64,000 bases of DNA, taken from assembly GCF_900111745.1 (NCBI RefSeq), contig NZ_FOIJ01000025.1:48804-112803 (forward strand), in the 5' to 3' direction. The stretch comes from Stigmatella erecta (GTDB lineage Bacteria; Myxococcota; Myxococcia; Myxococcales; Myxococcaceae). The position numbers were made by a program, and so were the translations under genes. Within the stretch, counting starts at the first letter, position 1. Every line of letters starts with the position of its first letter. The notes beneath the pieces were generated by a model. That model saw nothing but the letters and a program-made list of their open reading frames with translations. It did no database searches and was not told the DNA's origin. Positions 18,875 through 27,425 of this stretch are shown one piece after another.

Positions 18875-20233
18875 ATGACATTCCAGCGCATCGCTTCGGT
18901 CCTGACCCTCGGGACCCTCTTCCTCCTGGCGCCCGGCGCGCAGGCCCAGACGAACTCCGTGGACAACCCGGAGTGCCTGGGCAGCCAGTGCGGCAAGCCC
19001 AAGGAGGAGGGCGGCGGCGGCTGTGGCTGTGGCTGCTCGGTGTGGGTGGCCTACACGGACGACGGCGTGACGCTGTCCTACACGGACGACGCGGACGGGG
19101 ACGGCAAGGCGGATGACCGCGACAACTGCCCCTTCGCCTCCAACCGCGAGCAGACGGACACGGACGGCGACGGCGTGGGCGACGCGTGTGACAACTGCTC
19201 GGGGCTGGCCAACTACCAGCAGCGCGACGCGGACGGCGATGGCGTGGGCGACGACTGCGACAGCGACGCGGACGGCGACGGCGTGGCCAACGCGCAGGAC
19301 AACTGCCCGCTGGTGCCCAACAAGGACCAGAGCGACCTGGACCGGGACACGGACGCACTACAGAGCGACCCGGCGAACCGGGGCGGCGACGTGTGCGACC
19401 GGGACGATGACAACGATGGCTACGCCGATGGCGAGGACACCTGCCCGCGCGTGGCCAACGTCGACCAGAAGCTGCCTCCGGATGCTTCTCAGTGCCGCGT
19501 GGACACGGACGGGGACAACATCTCCGACAACGGGGACAACTGCCCGGGCCTGGCCAACCCCAACCAGAAGGACACGGACCGCGACGGCCAGGGCGATGCG
19601 TGCGACCCGGACATCGACGATGACGGCGTGCTGAACAAGGGCCCGGACAACAAGGCGCTGGACAACTGCGCCGAGGTGGCCAACCGCGACCAGGCGGACG
19701 ACGACGGCGACGGCGTGGGCGATGTGTGCGACACGCGCTACTGCGTGGTGGTGGACCGCAACAACCCGGACGACTGCCTGGATCCGCGCGGCCCCTTCAC
19801 CGTCTCGGGCGGTGGCCAGCTCAGCCTGAAGAAGGGCGACAACGTGCGCCTGCCCCTGTTCGCCAACCGCAACGGGGCGGCCATCGAGTACACCTGGACG
19901 GTGAAGCAGCGCCCCTCGGGCTCCAAGGCCGTCATCGAGAACCCCACCGGCGCGGTGACCAACAGCCGCCACTGGCAGTACGCCTACGTGGACGGCCACC
20001 TGCCGTCCTTCACCGCGGACACGGATGGCGAGTACGACATCCAGGTCCAGGCGCGGCTGGCCTTCGCGGACCGGGCCTACCCGGACCAGCGCAACTCCAT
20101 CTCCAGCCTCAAGCTGTCGGTGGGCGGCGGCAACGCCAGCAGCTGCACGGCCCTGCCGGGGGCCGCGGGGGGCGTGACGCTGGGCGCCACCGTGCTTGCC
20201 CTCTTGCTGCGCCGCCGCCGCCGCGAAGAGTAG
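18875..20233 (+). CDS. Thrombospondin type 3 repeat protein with MYXO-CTERM-like tail
   Basis: A 452-residue exported protein. The signal peptide ends at APGAQAQ. A Gly/Cys cluster ([10 protein letters not shown]) precedes about eight TSP3 calcium-binding repeats with the form DxDGDGxxDxxDNCP. An immunoglobulin-like beta domain follows at about residues 300-420. The C-terminus is a sorting-type tail: a Cys, a hydrophobic helix and a run of arginines ([10 protein letters not shown]). The tail resembles the MYXO-CTERM signal handled by myxosortases. The start has AAGGAG at ideal spacing. It lies between two VWA/TSP3 genes and probably works with them on the outer surface. Confidence 0.85.
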   Translation: MTFQRIASVLTLGTLFLLAPGAQAQTNSVDNPECLGSQCGKPKEEGGGGCGCGCSVWVAYTDDGVTLSYTDDADGDGKADDRDNCPFASNREQTDTDGDGVGDACDNCSGLANYQQRDADGDGVGDDCDSDADGDGVANAQDNCPLVPNKDQSDLDRDTDALQSDPANRGGDVCDRDDDNDGYADGEDTCPRVANVDQKLPPDASQCRVDTDGDNISDNGDNCPGLANPNQKDTDRDGQGDACDPDIDDDGVLNKGPDNKALDNCAEVANRDQADDDGDGVGDVCDTRYCVVVDRNNPDDCLDPRGPFTVSGGGQLSLKKGDNVRLPLFANRNGAAIEYTWTVKQRPSGSKAVIENPTGAVTNSRHWQYAYVDGHLPSFTADTDGEYDIQVQARLAFADRAYPDQRNSISSLKLSVGGGNASSCTALPGAAGGVTLGATVLALLLRRRRREE

Positions 20234-20272
20234 GATTCCCCGCTGAACCCGATGGGCAGGAGGCCCGTTTCC

Positions 20273-22240
20273 ATGCACCCCCTCAGCTGGATGCGGTTGG
20301 CCGTGGGCCTTCTGGCCACCCTGTGGCTGTCCTGTACGGACACGCTTGTCGAGCCGCTCGCCCAGGAGCAGTCGCAACTGGACGACCGGCTCACGCTCAC
20401 CGGCCGCGTCTGCACGGCGCCCGCCAACCCCAGCGGGTTTCCGGTGAAGGTGGTGCTGGTCATCGACCAGTCGGGCAGCATGTGCGTGTCGGATCCGCCG
20501 GGCTCGCAGGAGCAGACGGGCTTCTGCGAGCAGGTGGGGGGCATCCTCCTGCCGCCGGGGGTGACGGAGCCGGCGCGGGTGCGCGCGCTGAAGCGGCTGG
20601 TGAACCAGTTCCGCCAGCAGCCCAACGTGCAGATCTCCATCGTGCCGTTCGAGACCAACGTGAAGAACGTCTGGCCTCCGGTCACCACCGGCAACCGCTT
20701 CGCCCGGCCGGATGCCTCGCTGGACACCTACATCCGCGGGCTCCAGAGCCAGCTCGGCAAGGGCACCGACTACCAGGGGGCGGTGGGCTACGCCTACAGC
20801 CTCATCGCCAGCGACATCAACGCCGTGTCGGCGAACAACCCCGAGGTGCTGCCGCGCACGCGCTACGTGGTGGTGTTCCTCACGGACGGCACGCCGTACC
20901 CGCGCTGCTCGGCCAACGACAACCTCTCCACCTATGCCACGCCGGACGCGCCGGACCTGACGTGGGCGGACTCCTCCAGCGCGGGGGACTTCTGCAACCT
21001 GCTGGACCCGGACTCGCCCGACAGCATCAACGAGTTCCAGCCCGGCACGGACCGCAACCAGAACTACCAGCTGTTCAGCTACGTGCGGCGGCTGATGGAG
21101 CTGAAGGACCAGTACAACGTGGGCGACATCCGCATGCACACGGTGCTGCTCTTCAACCAGCAGGCGGTGAAGCTCTGCGGCCCCATCTGCCAGGACATCT
21201 ACGGCACCTACCCCGGCACGCCGCCCGCGGAGTACCCCCAGGCGGCGAAGAAGGTCGCCTCGTGGCTGCTCGCGCGCTTCGCGGAGATCGGCAACGGCGT
21301 GTACCAGGAGTTCAACGACACGGGGGAGATCAACAACATGGGCCTGGGGGCGCTGGACTACTCGTCCTTCGCGTCCCGCAACGTCGTCAAGACGCTGATG
21401 GTGCGCTCGCTCAGCTCGCTTCCCGGCGAGAAGGGGCGCGAGCTGGACACGGACGGCGACGGGCTCGGGGACCTGCTGGACAACACCTTCACGCTGCAGA
21501 CCAACGCCTACACTCCGGACAGCGATGGGGACTGCCTGGATGACGGCTTCGAGTCGCGCCGGCAGGACCAGGGCTTCAAGCCCGGCAATGACCTGGATGC
21601 GCGAGGGTGTGACCCCAGCTCGCCGCTGACGCGCGGCTGTGCCTGCCGCGACACGGACGGGGATGGCCTGTCCCAGTTCGCCGAGGCCTACCTGAAGACG
21701 CGCGATGGCATCGTGGACAGCGACGGCGACGGGGTGCCCGATGGCATCGAGTCGCGCTACGGGCTGGATCCGCTCACGGCGAACGTGTCCGGGCTCGACA
21801 CGGACGGGGATGGCATTCCGGACGGGGACGAGCTGCGCGCGGACTCGGACCCGACGCGGCGGGACCGGGCCTTCTCCGAGCGCTACGGCTACCAGTACGG
21901 GGTGAAGATCGCCGAGAAGCGGGACAACGGCAGCACCTGCTACGACTTCACCGTCTCCAACCTGCAGCTGGTGACGCCGCCGAACCGCTCGGGGGTGCAG
22001 CAGGGCTACAACCTGTTCAAGGTGTGGTTCGCCGAGGCGCCGGAGAGCGGCGTGGCCACGGACTACGGGGTGTGGCGCACGGCGTGTGCCTGGGCGCAGT
22101 ACGCGCCGCCGGGGCTGCGCGTGCCGCTGGGGCCCTCGCTGACCCTGGAGGACGGGAACTTCCGCAGGCCGCAGGATCTCGACGAGATGAGCGAATACAT
22201 GCAGCGGTGCGTGGGTGACCGGCCTGGGGAGGCGCCGTGA
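20273..22240 (+). CDS. VWA/TSP3 repeat surface lipoprotein with intact MIDAS
   Basis: A 655-residue lipoprotein (lipobox LWLSC). The VWA domain has an intact DxSxS metal site (VVLVIDQSGSM) and a TDG motif (VVFLTDGTPY). TSP3 calcium repeats occupy about residues 390-540 (DTDGDGLGDLLD, DSDGDGVPDGIE, DTDGDGIPDGDE). The end shares the GYQYG...CYDFTVSNLQLV domain with the neighbouring paralogues. I chose the ATG at 20273 because CAGGAGG precedes it by 9 bases; an ATG at 20252 lacks a site. Its TGA overlaps the next GTG, so the pair is translationally coupled. Likely role: calcium-dependent adhesion or matrix binding (inference). Confidence 0.85.
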   Translation: MHPLSWMRLAVGLLATLWLSCTDTLVEPLAQEQSQLDDRLTLTGRVCTAPANPSGFPVKVVLVIDQSGSMCVSDPPGSQEQTGFCEQVGGILLPPGVTEPARVRALKRLVNQFRQQPNVQISIVPFETNVKNVWPPVTTGNRFARPDASLDTYIRGLQSQLGKGTDYQGAVGYAYSLIASDINAVSANNPEVLPRTRYVVVFLTDGTPYPRCSANDNLSTYATPDAPDLTWADSSSAGDFCNLLDPDSPDSINEFQPGTDRNQNYQLFSYVRRLMELKDQYNVGDIRMHTVLLFNQQAVKLCGPICQDIYGTYPGTPPAEYPQAAKKVASWLLARFAEIGNGVYQEFNDTGEINNMGLGALDYSSFASRNVVKTLMVRSLSSLPGEKGRELDTDGDGLGDLLDNTFTLQTNAYTPDSDGDCLDDGFESRRQDQGFKPGNDLDARGCDPSSPLTRGCACRDTDGDGLSQFAEAYLKTRDGIVDSDGDGVPDGIESRYGLDPLTANVSGLDTDGDGIPDGDELRADSDPTRRDRAFSERYGYQYGVKIAEKRDNGSTCYDFTVSNLQLVTPPNRSGVQQGYNLFKVWFAEAPESGVATDYGVWRTACAWAQYAPPGLRVPLGPSLTLEDGNFRRPQDLDEMSEYMQRCVGDRPGEAP

Positions 22241-24024
22241 GGGGGAGGCTGGGCCTGGCGGTAGGAGGGGTGGGGCTGCTCCTGGCGGTGGTGGCCGCCT
22301 GCACCGACGCCTACCTCTATGACGAGCGGCGCGGCGAGCAGCTCCCGGTGGACCGGGCGGTGGCCTTCGAGGGCCGCTTCTGCACGGTGGGCACCAACGA
22401 GGTGCTGCGCCCCATCAAGGTCATCGTCGCCATGGACGCCAGCCAGTCCATGAACGTGAGCGATCCGGACGGCGCGCGCGCCACGGCGCTCATCAACCTG
22501 CTGGACGGCCTTCCGGACGACCCGGAGGTCTCCGTCGCGGTGGTGCTCTTCGCGGGCAGCACCACGGCCTACCTCACCCAGTCGGGCACGCCCCCGGTGG
22601 ACGGCTTCGTGCAGGTGGCCAGCCTCACGGACGCGCAGAAGCTCAACATGCGCCGCACGCTGCTCAACTTCCAGAACCCGGACAACTCGCCGAACCGGGA
22701 CGCGACGGACTTCGTCAAGCCGCTGGCGGACATCTACTCGCTCATCAACACGGACATCGCCCTGAGCCGCTCCGACGCGGGGAGCTCCCAGGCGCTGGCC
22801 CAGGCGCGCTACTCGGTCATCTTCCTGTCGGACGGCCGGCCCAGCAACGACCAGGACGACGAGCTGCTCCAGGGGGATGCGGTGGTGCGCATCCGCCAGC
22901 TGAAGGACCTGGTGGAGGACGTGCGCGTCAACACCGTGCACGTCTTCAACCCCACGCAGCCGGTCAGCTCGGTGTGTGATTTGACGGGGGATGGGGGCTG
23001 CCCGCTGCTGCTCATCAACCAGAACGCGGACCGCCTGGAGCGGATGGCGGCGCTGGGCGGCGGCAACTTCCGCGACTTCCGCAACAACGAGCCCATCAAC
23101 TTCCTGAACTTCCAGTTCGGCCAGGCCCGGCGCGCCTTCCAGGTGAAGGAGCTGATCGCCTCCAACTTCACCGCCCCGCCGGGCAGCCCCCTGGGCGAGG
23201 CCGACACGGACGGCGATGGCCTCACCGACGCGGAGGAGGCGGAGGAGGGCACCAACCCCTTCAAGGTGGACACGGACGGGGACGGCTTCAGCGACGGGGT
23301 GGAGGTGCACTTCGCCCGCCAGGGCGTGGACTTCAACCCCATCCAGATCGCACTGCCGGACGGGGGCGGGCTGGATCCCGGCTGCCCGCCGCCGCTGCGG
23401 GCCATGGACTCGGACTGTGACGGGCTCCTGGACTGTGACGAGCAGTTCATCGGCACCAACGCGAACGTGATGGACAGCGACCGGGACGGCGTTCCGGACG
23501 GCATCGAGTGGCGCGGGGGCACGCAAGGCTCCAGCAACGACCTGGACGAGGACCCGGACAACGACGGGCTCTCCAGCCGGGCCGAGTTGCGGCTGCACAC
23601 CGACCCGCTGGAGCCGGACACCGCGCACCTGTCCGTGGACGGCTACCGCTACCAGATGGAGGCGGACGGACCGCCCAACGAGCTGGGCAGCCAGTGCTAC
23701 ACCTTCCGGGTGGACAACGTGCTGCTGGCCCCCACCCAGGTGGAGTACCTCGACGGCGGCGTGGACGGCGGCGGGGCGCTGCTTCCGGACGGAGGCCGGC
23801 CGGTGGTGCGCGGCGCGGGCTACAACAGCCTCTTCCTCTCCGTGGCGATGGTGCCCGCGGATGACCCCACCGCCCGGACCCTCACCCGCGCGTTCCGCTA
23901 CGACTCCGCGCGCTATCCCATCGGGGGCATCAAGTCCCCGGTGGATGGCGTCATCCGCGTCAACCCAGAGAACTTCGTCGAGGGGTGCCCGGGCCGTCCT
24001 GAGTCCACCCCCTCGTCGCCGTGA
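22237..24024 (+). CDS. VWA/TSP3 repeat surface lipoprotein
   Basis: A 595-residue lipoprotein (lipobox VVAAC). The VWA domain has a complete DASQS metal site and SDG in VIFLSDGRPS. TSP3-type repeats follow (DTDGDGLTDAEEAEEGTNP, DTDGDGFSDGVE, DSDRDGVPDGIE). The final domain is shared with its paralogues (GYRYQ...CYTFRVDNVLLAP) but carries an extra Gly/Asp-rich insert (DGGVDGGGALLPDGG). The GTG start is fixed by the 4-base GTGA overlap with the previous gene. Same transcription unit as 20273 and probably 24046. Confidence 0.85.
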   Translation: MRGRLGLAVGGVGLLLAVVAACTDAYLYDERRGEQLPVDRAVAFEGRFCTVGTNEVLRPIKVIVAMDASQSMNVSDPDGARATALINLLDGLPDDPEVSVAVVLFAGSTTAYLTQSGTPPVDGFVQVASLTDAQKLNMRRTLLNFQNPDNSPNRDATDFVKPLADIYSLINTDIALSRSDAGSSQALAQARYSVIFLSDGRPSNDQDDELLQGDAVVRIRQLKDLVEDVRVNTVHVFNPTQPVSSVCDLTGDGGCPLLLINQNADRLERMAALGGGNFRDFRNNEPINFLNFQFGQARRAFQVKELIASNFTAPPGSPLGEADTDGDGLTDAEEAEEGTNPFKVDTDGDGFSDGVEVHFARQGVDFNPIQIALPDGGGLDPGCPPPLRAMDSDCDGLLDCDEQFIGTNANVMDSDRDGVPDGIEWRGGTQGSSNDLDEDPDNDGLSSRAELRLHTDPLEPDTAHLSVDGYRYQMEADGPPNELGSQCYTFRVDNVLLAPTQVEYLDGGVDGGGALLPDGGRPVVRGAGYNSLFLSVAMVPADDPTARTLTRAFRYDSARYPIGGIKSPVDGVIRVNPENFVEGCPGRPESTPSSP

Positions 24025-24045
24025 GCCCCTTTCCCGAGTGCCTTC

Positions 24046-26382
24046 ATGACCCGCCTTCACCGGCTGCTGCTGCCCGCGCTGCTCCTGCTGACCGCTTGTT
24101 CCTCGGGAGGGGACAACACCCCGGACGGGGGGGACCCCGAGCTCGCGGATCACTGCAACAGCCCCGAGGAGGCGCTCTCCAAGCCCGAGTGCGAGCTGTC
24201 CCTGGAAGGGGAGGGCCAGGTGCTGGAGGCCTACCTGTCCACGGCGGGGGATGAGGACTGGTACAGCGTGCGGCTGCCCGCCACGGTGGGCCCTCGCACG
24301 CTGGTGCAGGTGACGGCGGGCTACGCGGTGCAGAGCACGGCGGTGAACCTCTCGGTGAACCTCCTGCGGGAGAACGGCACGGCCTCGCTGAGCAAGGGCG
24401 TGGACAAGCACGGGCAGGGCGCTCCCCGGCCGGTGGAGTTCATCGTCCCGTTCGGCGAGCCCAACGCGCGGCTGCTCCTGCTGCTGAAGGACGAGCCCAA
24501 CGTCATCAACCGGCCCAACTTCGACGCGCGCTCCCCGTACTTCGTGCGGGTGCGGGTGCTGGAGAACCCGGATCTCTTCGAGCCCAACGACACGCCGCCG
24601 CAGGCCACGCCCCTCACGCTCGTGCCCGAGGCGGGCAAGACGGCCGGCAAGGCCGTGGGCTACCTGGGGACGAAGGGCGACGTGGACTACTTCTCCTTCA
24701 CGGCTCCGGCGAAGAAAGTGGTGTACGTGCGCCTGTCCGCGCCGGAGCTGACGCCGCCGCCCGCCTACCGCCTCGCGTACGAGCTGGTGCGGCCCAACGG
24801 CACGGCCGAGGCCCAGGACCAGGTCCCCAACACCTCGATCGCGGCCGAGCTGGCCACGGCGCGCCGGGTGAAGGACGGGGGCACGTGGCTCGTGAAGGTG
24901 AAGGCCTACCAGGCCGCGACGGATCCGAACACGCCGCCCGGGGACGTGCGCCAGGCGTACACGCTGGACGTCCAGCTGATGGACGAGGCGGACCCGCAGG
25001 ACGCCAATGGGGACAACGACCTCCGGGAGCGGGCCGCGGTGAAGGAGTTCACCGCCTCCCCCCAGACGCTCTCGTTCTCGGGCCGCATGGGCTCGGTGCC
25101 CGATGTGGACTGGTACGCGGTGGACGTGCCGCCCACGGTGAGGAATGGCGTCTCCCAGCCGGCCTTGCTGCACTACCGCTTCGTCCCGGGGGCGGGGGGA
25201 GGCCGCTTTGCCCCGCTGCCAGGCTTCCTGGACCGGCAGGTGCGCGTCTTCACCCAGGTGACGAAGGGGGCCACGCTCGCGGACCAGCGGGTGGCCTGCG
25301 CCACGGATGCGGCGGTGTGCCCCAAGGGCTACACCGAGTTCGCCGAGGGACAGGGGCTGGTGGAGACCTACTGCGGCACGGGCACCGCGGCGCTGTGCCT
25401 CCACTCCTCGCGCGAGGAGGCGCCGCAGGACTTCGCCACCCTGCGCAACTTCGAGGGGGCCCTTCCGGTGCCGCCCTCCTCGGCGACGGTGCGCTACTAC
25501 TTCCTCGTCGAGGACGCCTCGAACGACTGGGCGGATGACCGGGACTACACCCTGTCGGTGACGTGGCAGGAGGACGCGGACGAGGCCACCCGCTACGCGG
25601 GCGGCACCCAGGAAAAGCCCACCTCGCTGACGTTGGCGCAGGACACCACGGGCAACACCTTCCCCGCGCCGCCCGCCTCCGCCACGGTGATGAGCGGAGA
25701 GCTCAGCCATGGCTATGGCCGCTTGCAGCCGTCGGACCGGCTCAAGGGCCGGGGGGTGCGCGGGCCGGCGGACTACGATGCCGTCCCCACGGACGTGGAC
25801 AGCTACACGCTGACCATTCCCGGAGGACAGGCGCAGCCGCAGGACCGTACCTGGGAGGTGCAGTGGTCGGTGAAGAACCTGCCGGACGGGGGCATCCCGC
25901 CGCATGGGCTCGCGCTGGACCTGACCTTCTGTGACGGAGACCGCCTGGACGGGGGCGCCTGTACGCCGGTGAGCCGGGGCAGCCGCAACTCGCCGCTGAC
26001 GCTGGCCTACCGGGGAGAGGCGCTGCGTGCCTGGCACTCGGCCAGCGGCACCACCACCAACCTGCAGCCGCTCTACTCGAAGACGGTGTCGGGCGACTCC
26101 ACCGTCTTCACCGTGCTGCCCTACGCGTGCTCCTGCCTGGAGCCGCGCTTCGTCCGGGGCGGCACCCTGCGCGTGGACGTCTCCGCCACCGAGCGGGAGT
26201 CCTACGCGCGGCTGAACTACTCGGTGCGCACCGCGTACACGGACTACCCGAAGACGTACGCGGTGGACGGTGGCACGGGCACCTGCCCGGCGCCGCGGCA
26301 GGACGGGGGCACGCCGCTGCCGGATGGGGGCACCACGCCCATCACCTGGACGGGGGGCTGCCAGTTCACGCTGCAGCCCTGA
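24046..26382 (+). CDS. Large surface lipoprotein with pre-peptidase-like beta domains
   Basis: A 778-residue lipoprotein (lipobox LTACS) with a Gly/Asp linker. It contains several all-beta units that resemble bacterial pre-peptidase C-terminal domains: EDWYSVRLP, GDVDYFSFTAPAKK and VDWYAVDVP each introduce one. The C-terminal third is Cys-bearing and has no match I recognise. It follows the coupled VWA pair by 21 bp and is the last of the run. It lacks both VWA and TSP3 motifs, so it is likely a partner rather than a paralogue. The Shine-Dalgarno is weak. Confidence 0.75.
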   Translation: MTRLHRLLLPALLLLTACSSGGDNTPDGGDPELADHCNSPEEALSKPECELSLEGEGQVLEAYLSTAGDEDWYSVRLPATVGPRTLVQVTAGYAVQSTAVNLSVNLLRENGTASLSKGVDKHGQGAPRPVEFIVPFGEPNARLLLLLKDEPNVINRPNFDARSPYFVRVRVLENPDLFEPNDTPPQATPLTLVPEAGKTAGKAVGYLGTKGDVDYFSFTAPAKKVVYVRLSAPELTPPPAYRLAYELVRPNGTAEAQDQVPNTSIAAELATARRVKDGGTWLVKVKAYQAATDPNTPPGDVRQAYTLDVQLMDEADPQDANGDNDLRERAAVKEFTASPQTLSFSGRMGSVPDVDWYAVDVPPTVRNGVSQPALLHYRFVPGAGGGRFAPLPGFLDRQVRVFTQVTKGATLADQRVACATDAAVCPKGYTEFAEGQGLVETYCGTGTAALCLHSSREEAPQDFATLRNFEGALPVPPSSATVRYYFLVEDASNDWADDRDYTLSVTWQEDADEATRYAGGTQEKPTSLTLAQDTTGNTFPAPPASATVMSGELSHGYGRLQPSDRLKGRGVRGPADYDAVPTDVDSYTLTIPGGQAQPQDRTWEVQWSVKNLPDGGIPPHGLALDLTFCDGDRLDGGACTPVSRGSRNSPLTLAYRGEALRAWHSASGTTTNLQPLYSKTVSGDSTVFTVLPYACSCLEPRFVRGGTLRVDVSATERESYARLNYSVRTAYTDYPKTYAVDGGTGTCPAPRQDGGTPLPDGGTTPITWTGGCQFTLQP

Positions 26383-26393
26383 GCCAGAGAGGG

Positions 26394-26419
26394 GACGCCT
26401 GCCTGGCTACGGAGGCGTC
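26394..26419. terminator. Hairpin between convergent genes
   Basis: GACGCCT (26394-26400) pairs with AGGCGTC (26413-26419) around a 12-base loop. It overlaps the last codons of the minus-strand gene and follows the plus-strand stop by 11 bases. Confidence 0.35.
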
Positions 26420-26850
26420 ACGCCCTTGCCCGTCATGAGGATCTGCTTCTCGGGGGCATTGGCGGCGTTGGAGCGCAGGGTGAAGGAACCCTCATAGGTT
26501 TTCGCCTGCTTGGGGCCGAACTCCACCTCGATGAGGGCCGTCTTCCGGCTCTCGACGGTCAGCGTCTGGCCTGCGGCGAGCGCTTCCGGGAGCCGGAGGA
26601 CGAACTCGGCGGGGGCGTTCTTGACGACGGCGGTGATCTCCAGGGGCTGGTCGCCCCGGTTCTCGATGTAGAGCGAGTTGCGGGTGATCGCTCCCACATA
26701 GGTACCGCTGTTGAACTCCGTGTCGAAGGCCAGCGACTCCCGGTCCACGAGCAGGAAGGGCCCCTTCTCCAGGGTGTAGGACTCGTCGTCCCCGCCACAG
26801 GCGGACAGGGCCAGGGCGATGAGGGGGAGCCACAGGAAGCGCAGGCGCAT
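26407..26850 (-). CDS. Small lipoprotein with Ig-like (ASH/DUF1573-type) domain
   Basis: A 147-residue lipoprotein (lipobox ALSAC). The mature part is one Ig-like beta domain of the ASH/DUF1573 type: LAFDTEFNSGTYVGAITRNS, then IENRGDQPLEI and IEVEFGPKQAKTYEGSFTL. Two ATGs are possible; I prefer 26850 because the AGGAG lies 9 bases before it but only 3 before the ATG at 26856. It is divergent from the lipoprotein at 26882 with about 30 bp between them, so their control regions overlap. Confidence 0.75.
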   Translation of the reverse strand: MRLRFLWLPLIALALSACGGDDESYTLEKGPFLLVDRESLAFDTEFNSGTYVGAITRNSLYIENRGDQPLEITAVVKNAPAEFVLRLPEALAAGQTLTVESRKTALIEVEFGPKQAKTYEGSFTLRSNAANAPEKQILMTGKGVTPP

Positions 26851-26881
26851 GTTCATTCACTCCTCGGATAAGGTTCGAAAG

Positions 26882-27385
26882 ATGGAGAGGCTTGTAACAG
26901 TGTTCCGCCGGCGTCCCCAAGCCGTTGCCCTGCTGGCGCTGGCCTGGGGGCTGGGGTGTGGAGGCTCCCGCTCGGACTTCATCGGGGGGCGGGCCCAGGA
27001 CGTGTGCGATGCCCAGTGGCCGGTGTGCAGCCGGGTGGCGGGCTGCATCCTGGGCGAGGAGAGCTACACGGCGGGGCGCTTTCCGGGACAGGGGCGAATC
27101 ATCGTCCAGCTGGCCGAGCCCTCCACGGTGCGGCTGCGCTTCTTCCTGGAGGACGTGGTGGCGGCGGGGCAGGAGACGGTGGTGACGTTCCATGAGGAAG
27201 GGTGCCGGGACCGCATCCGCCAGGTGGTGAGCGGCCGGACCGCGGTGGAGTCGGTGGAGCGGCAGGGGGAGTTCAGCCGCGAGGCGGACCTGACGGGGGT
27301 GGGGGACCACATGGTGGAGTTCGAGTCCGACCTGCAAGCCCGCTATGTGATGAAGGTGGAAGTGGAGCCGCTGCGCAACCGCTGA
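26882..27385 (+). CDS. Small lipoprotein
   Basis: A 167-residue exported protein (lipobox GLGCG). The mature part has four Cys within its first 60 residues (DVCDAQWPVCSRVAGC) and is otherwise beta-rich; no family is recognised. The start could also be the GTG at 26897, which has GGAGAGG 9 bases upstream. It precedes the xylulokinase gene by 40 bp on the same strand, but a strong ribosome site suggests that gene is independent. Confidence 0.65.
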   Translation: MERLVTVFRRRPQAVALLALAWGLGCGGSRSDFIGGRAQDVCDAQWPVCSRVAGCILGEESYTAGRFPGQGRIIVQLAEPSTVRLRFFLEDVVAAGQETVVTFHEEGCRDRIRQVVSGRTAVESVERQGEFSREADLTGVGDHMVEFESDLQARYVMKVEVEPLRNR

Positions 27386-27425
27386 GCCTTCCAGGGCCGT
27401 ACCCAGGGAGGAAAAGGGAGGGGCC

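Noticed and set aside
19080..19740. Regular GACGGCGACGG-type repeats suggesting a CRISPR or satellite
   Set aside because: They encode the in-frame calcium repeats of a TSP3 protein and have no uniform spacers.
22063..26037. 1324-residue open frame on the minus strand
   Set aside because: It lies entirely antisense to well-supported lipoprotein genes and is Arg/His/Gly/Val-rich without any domain. It is the usual shadow frame of very GC-rich DNA.
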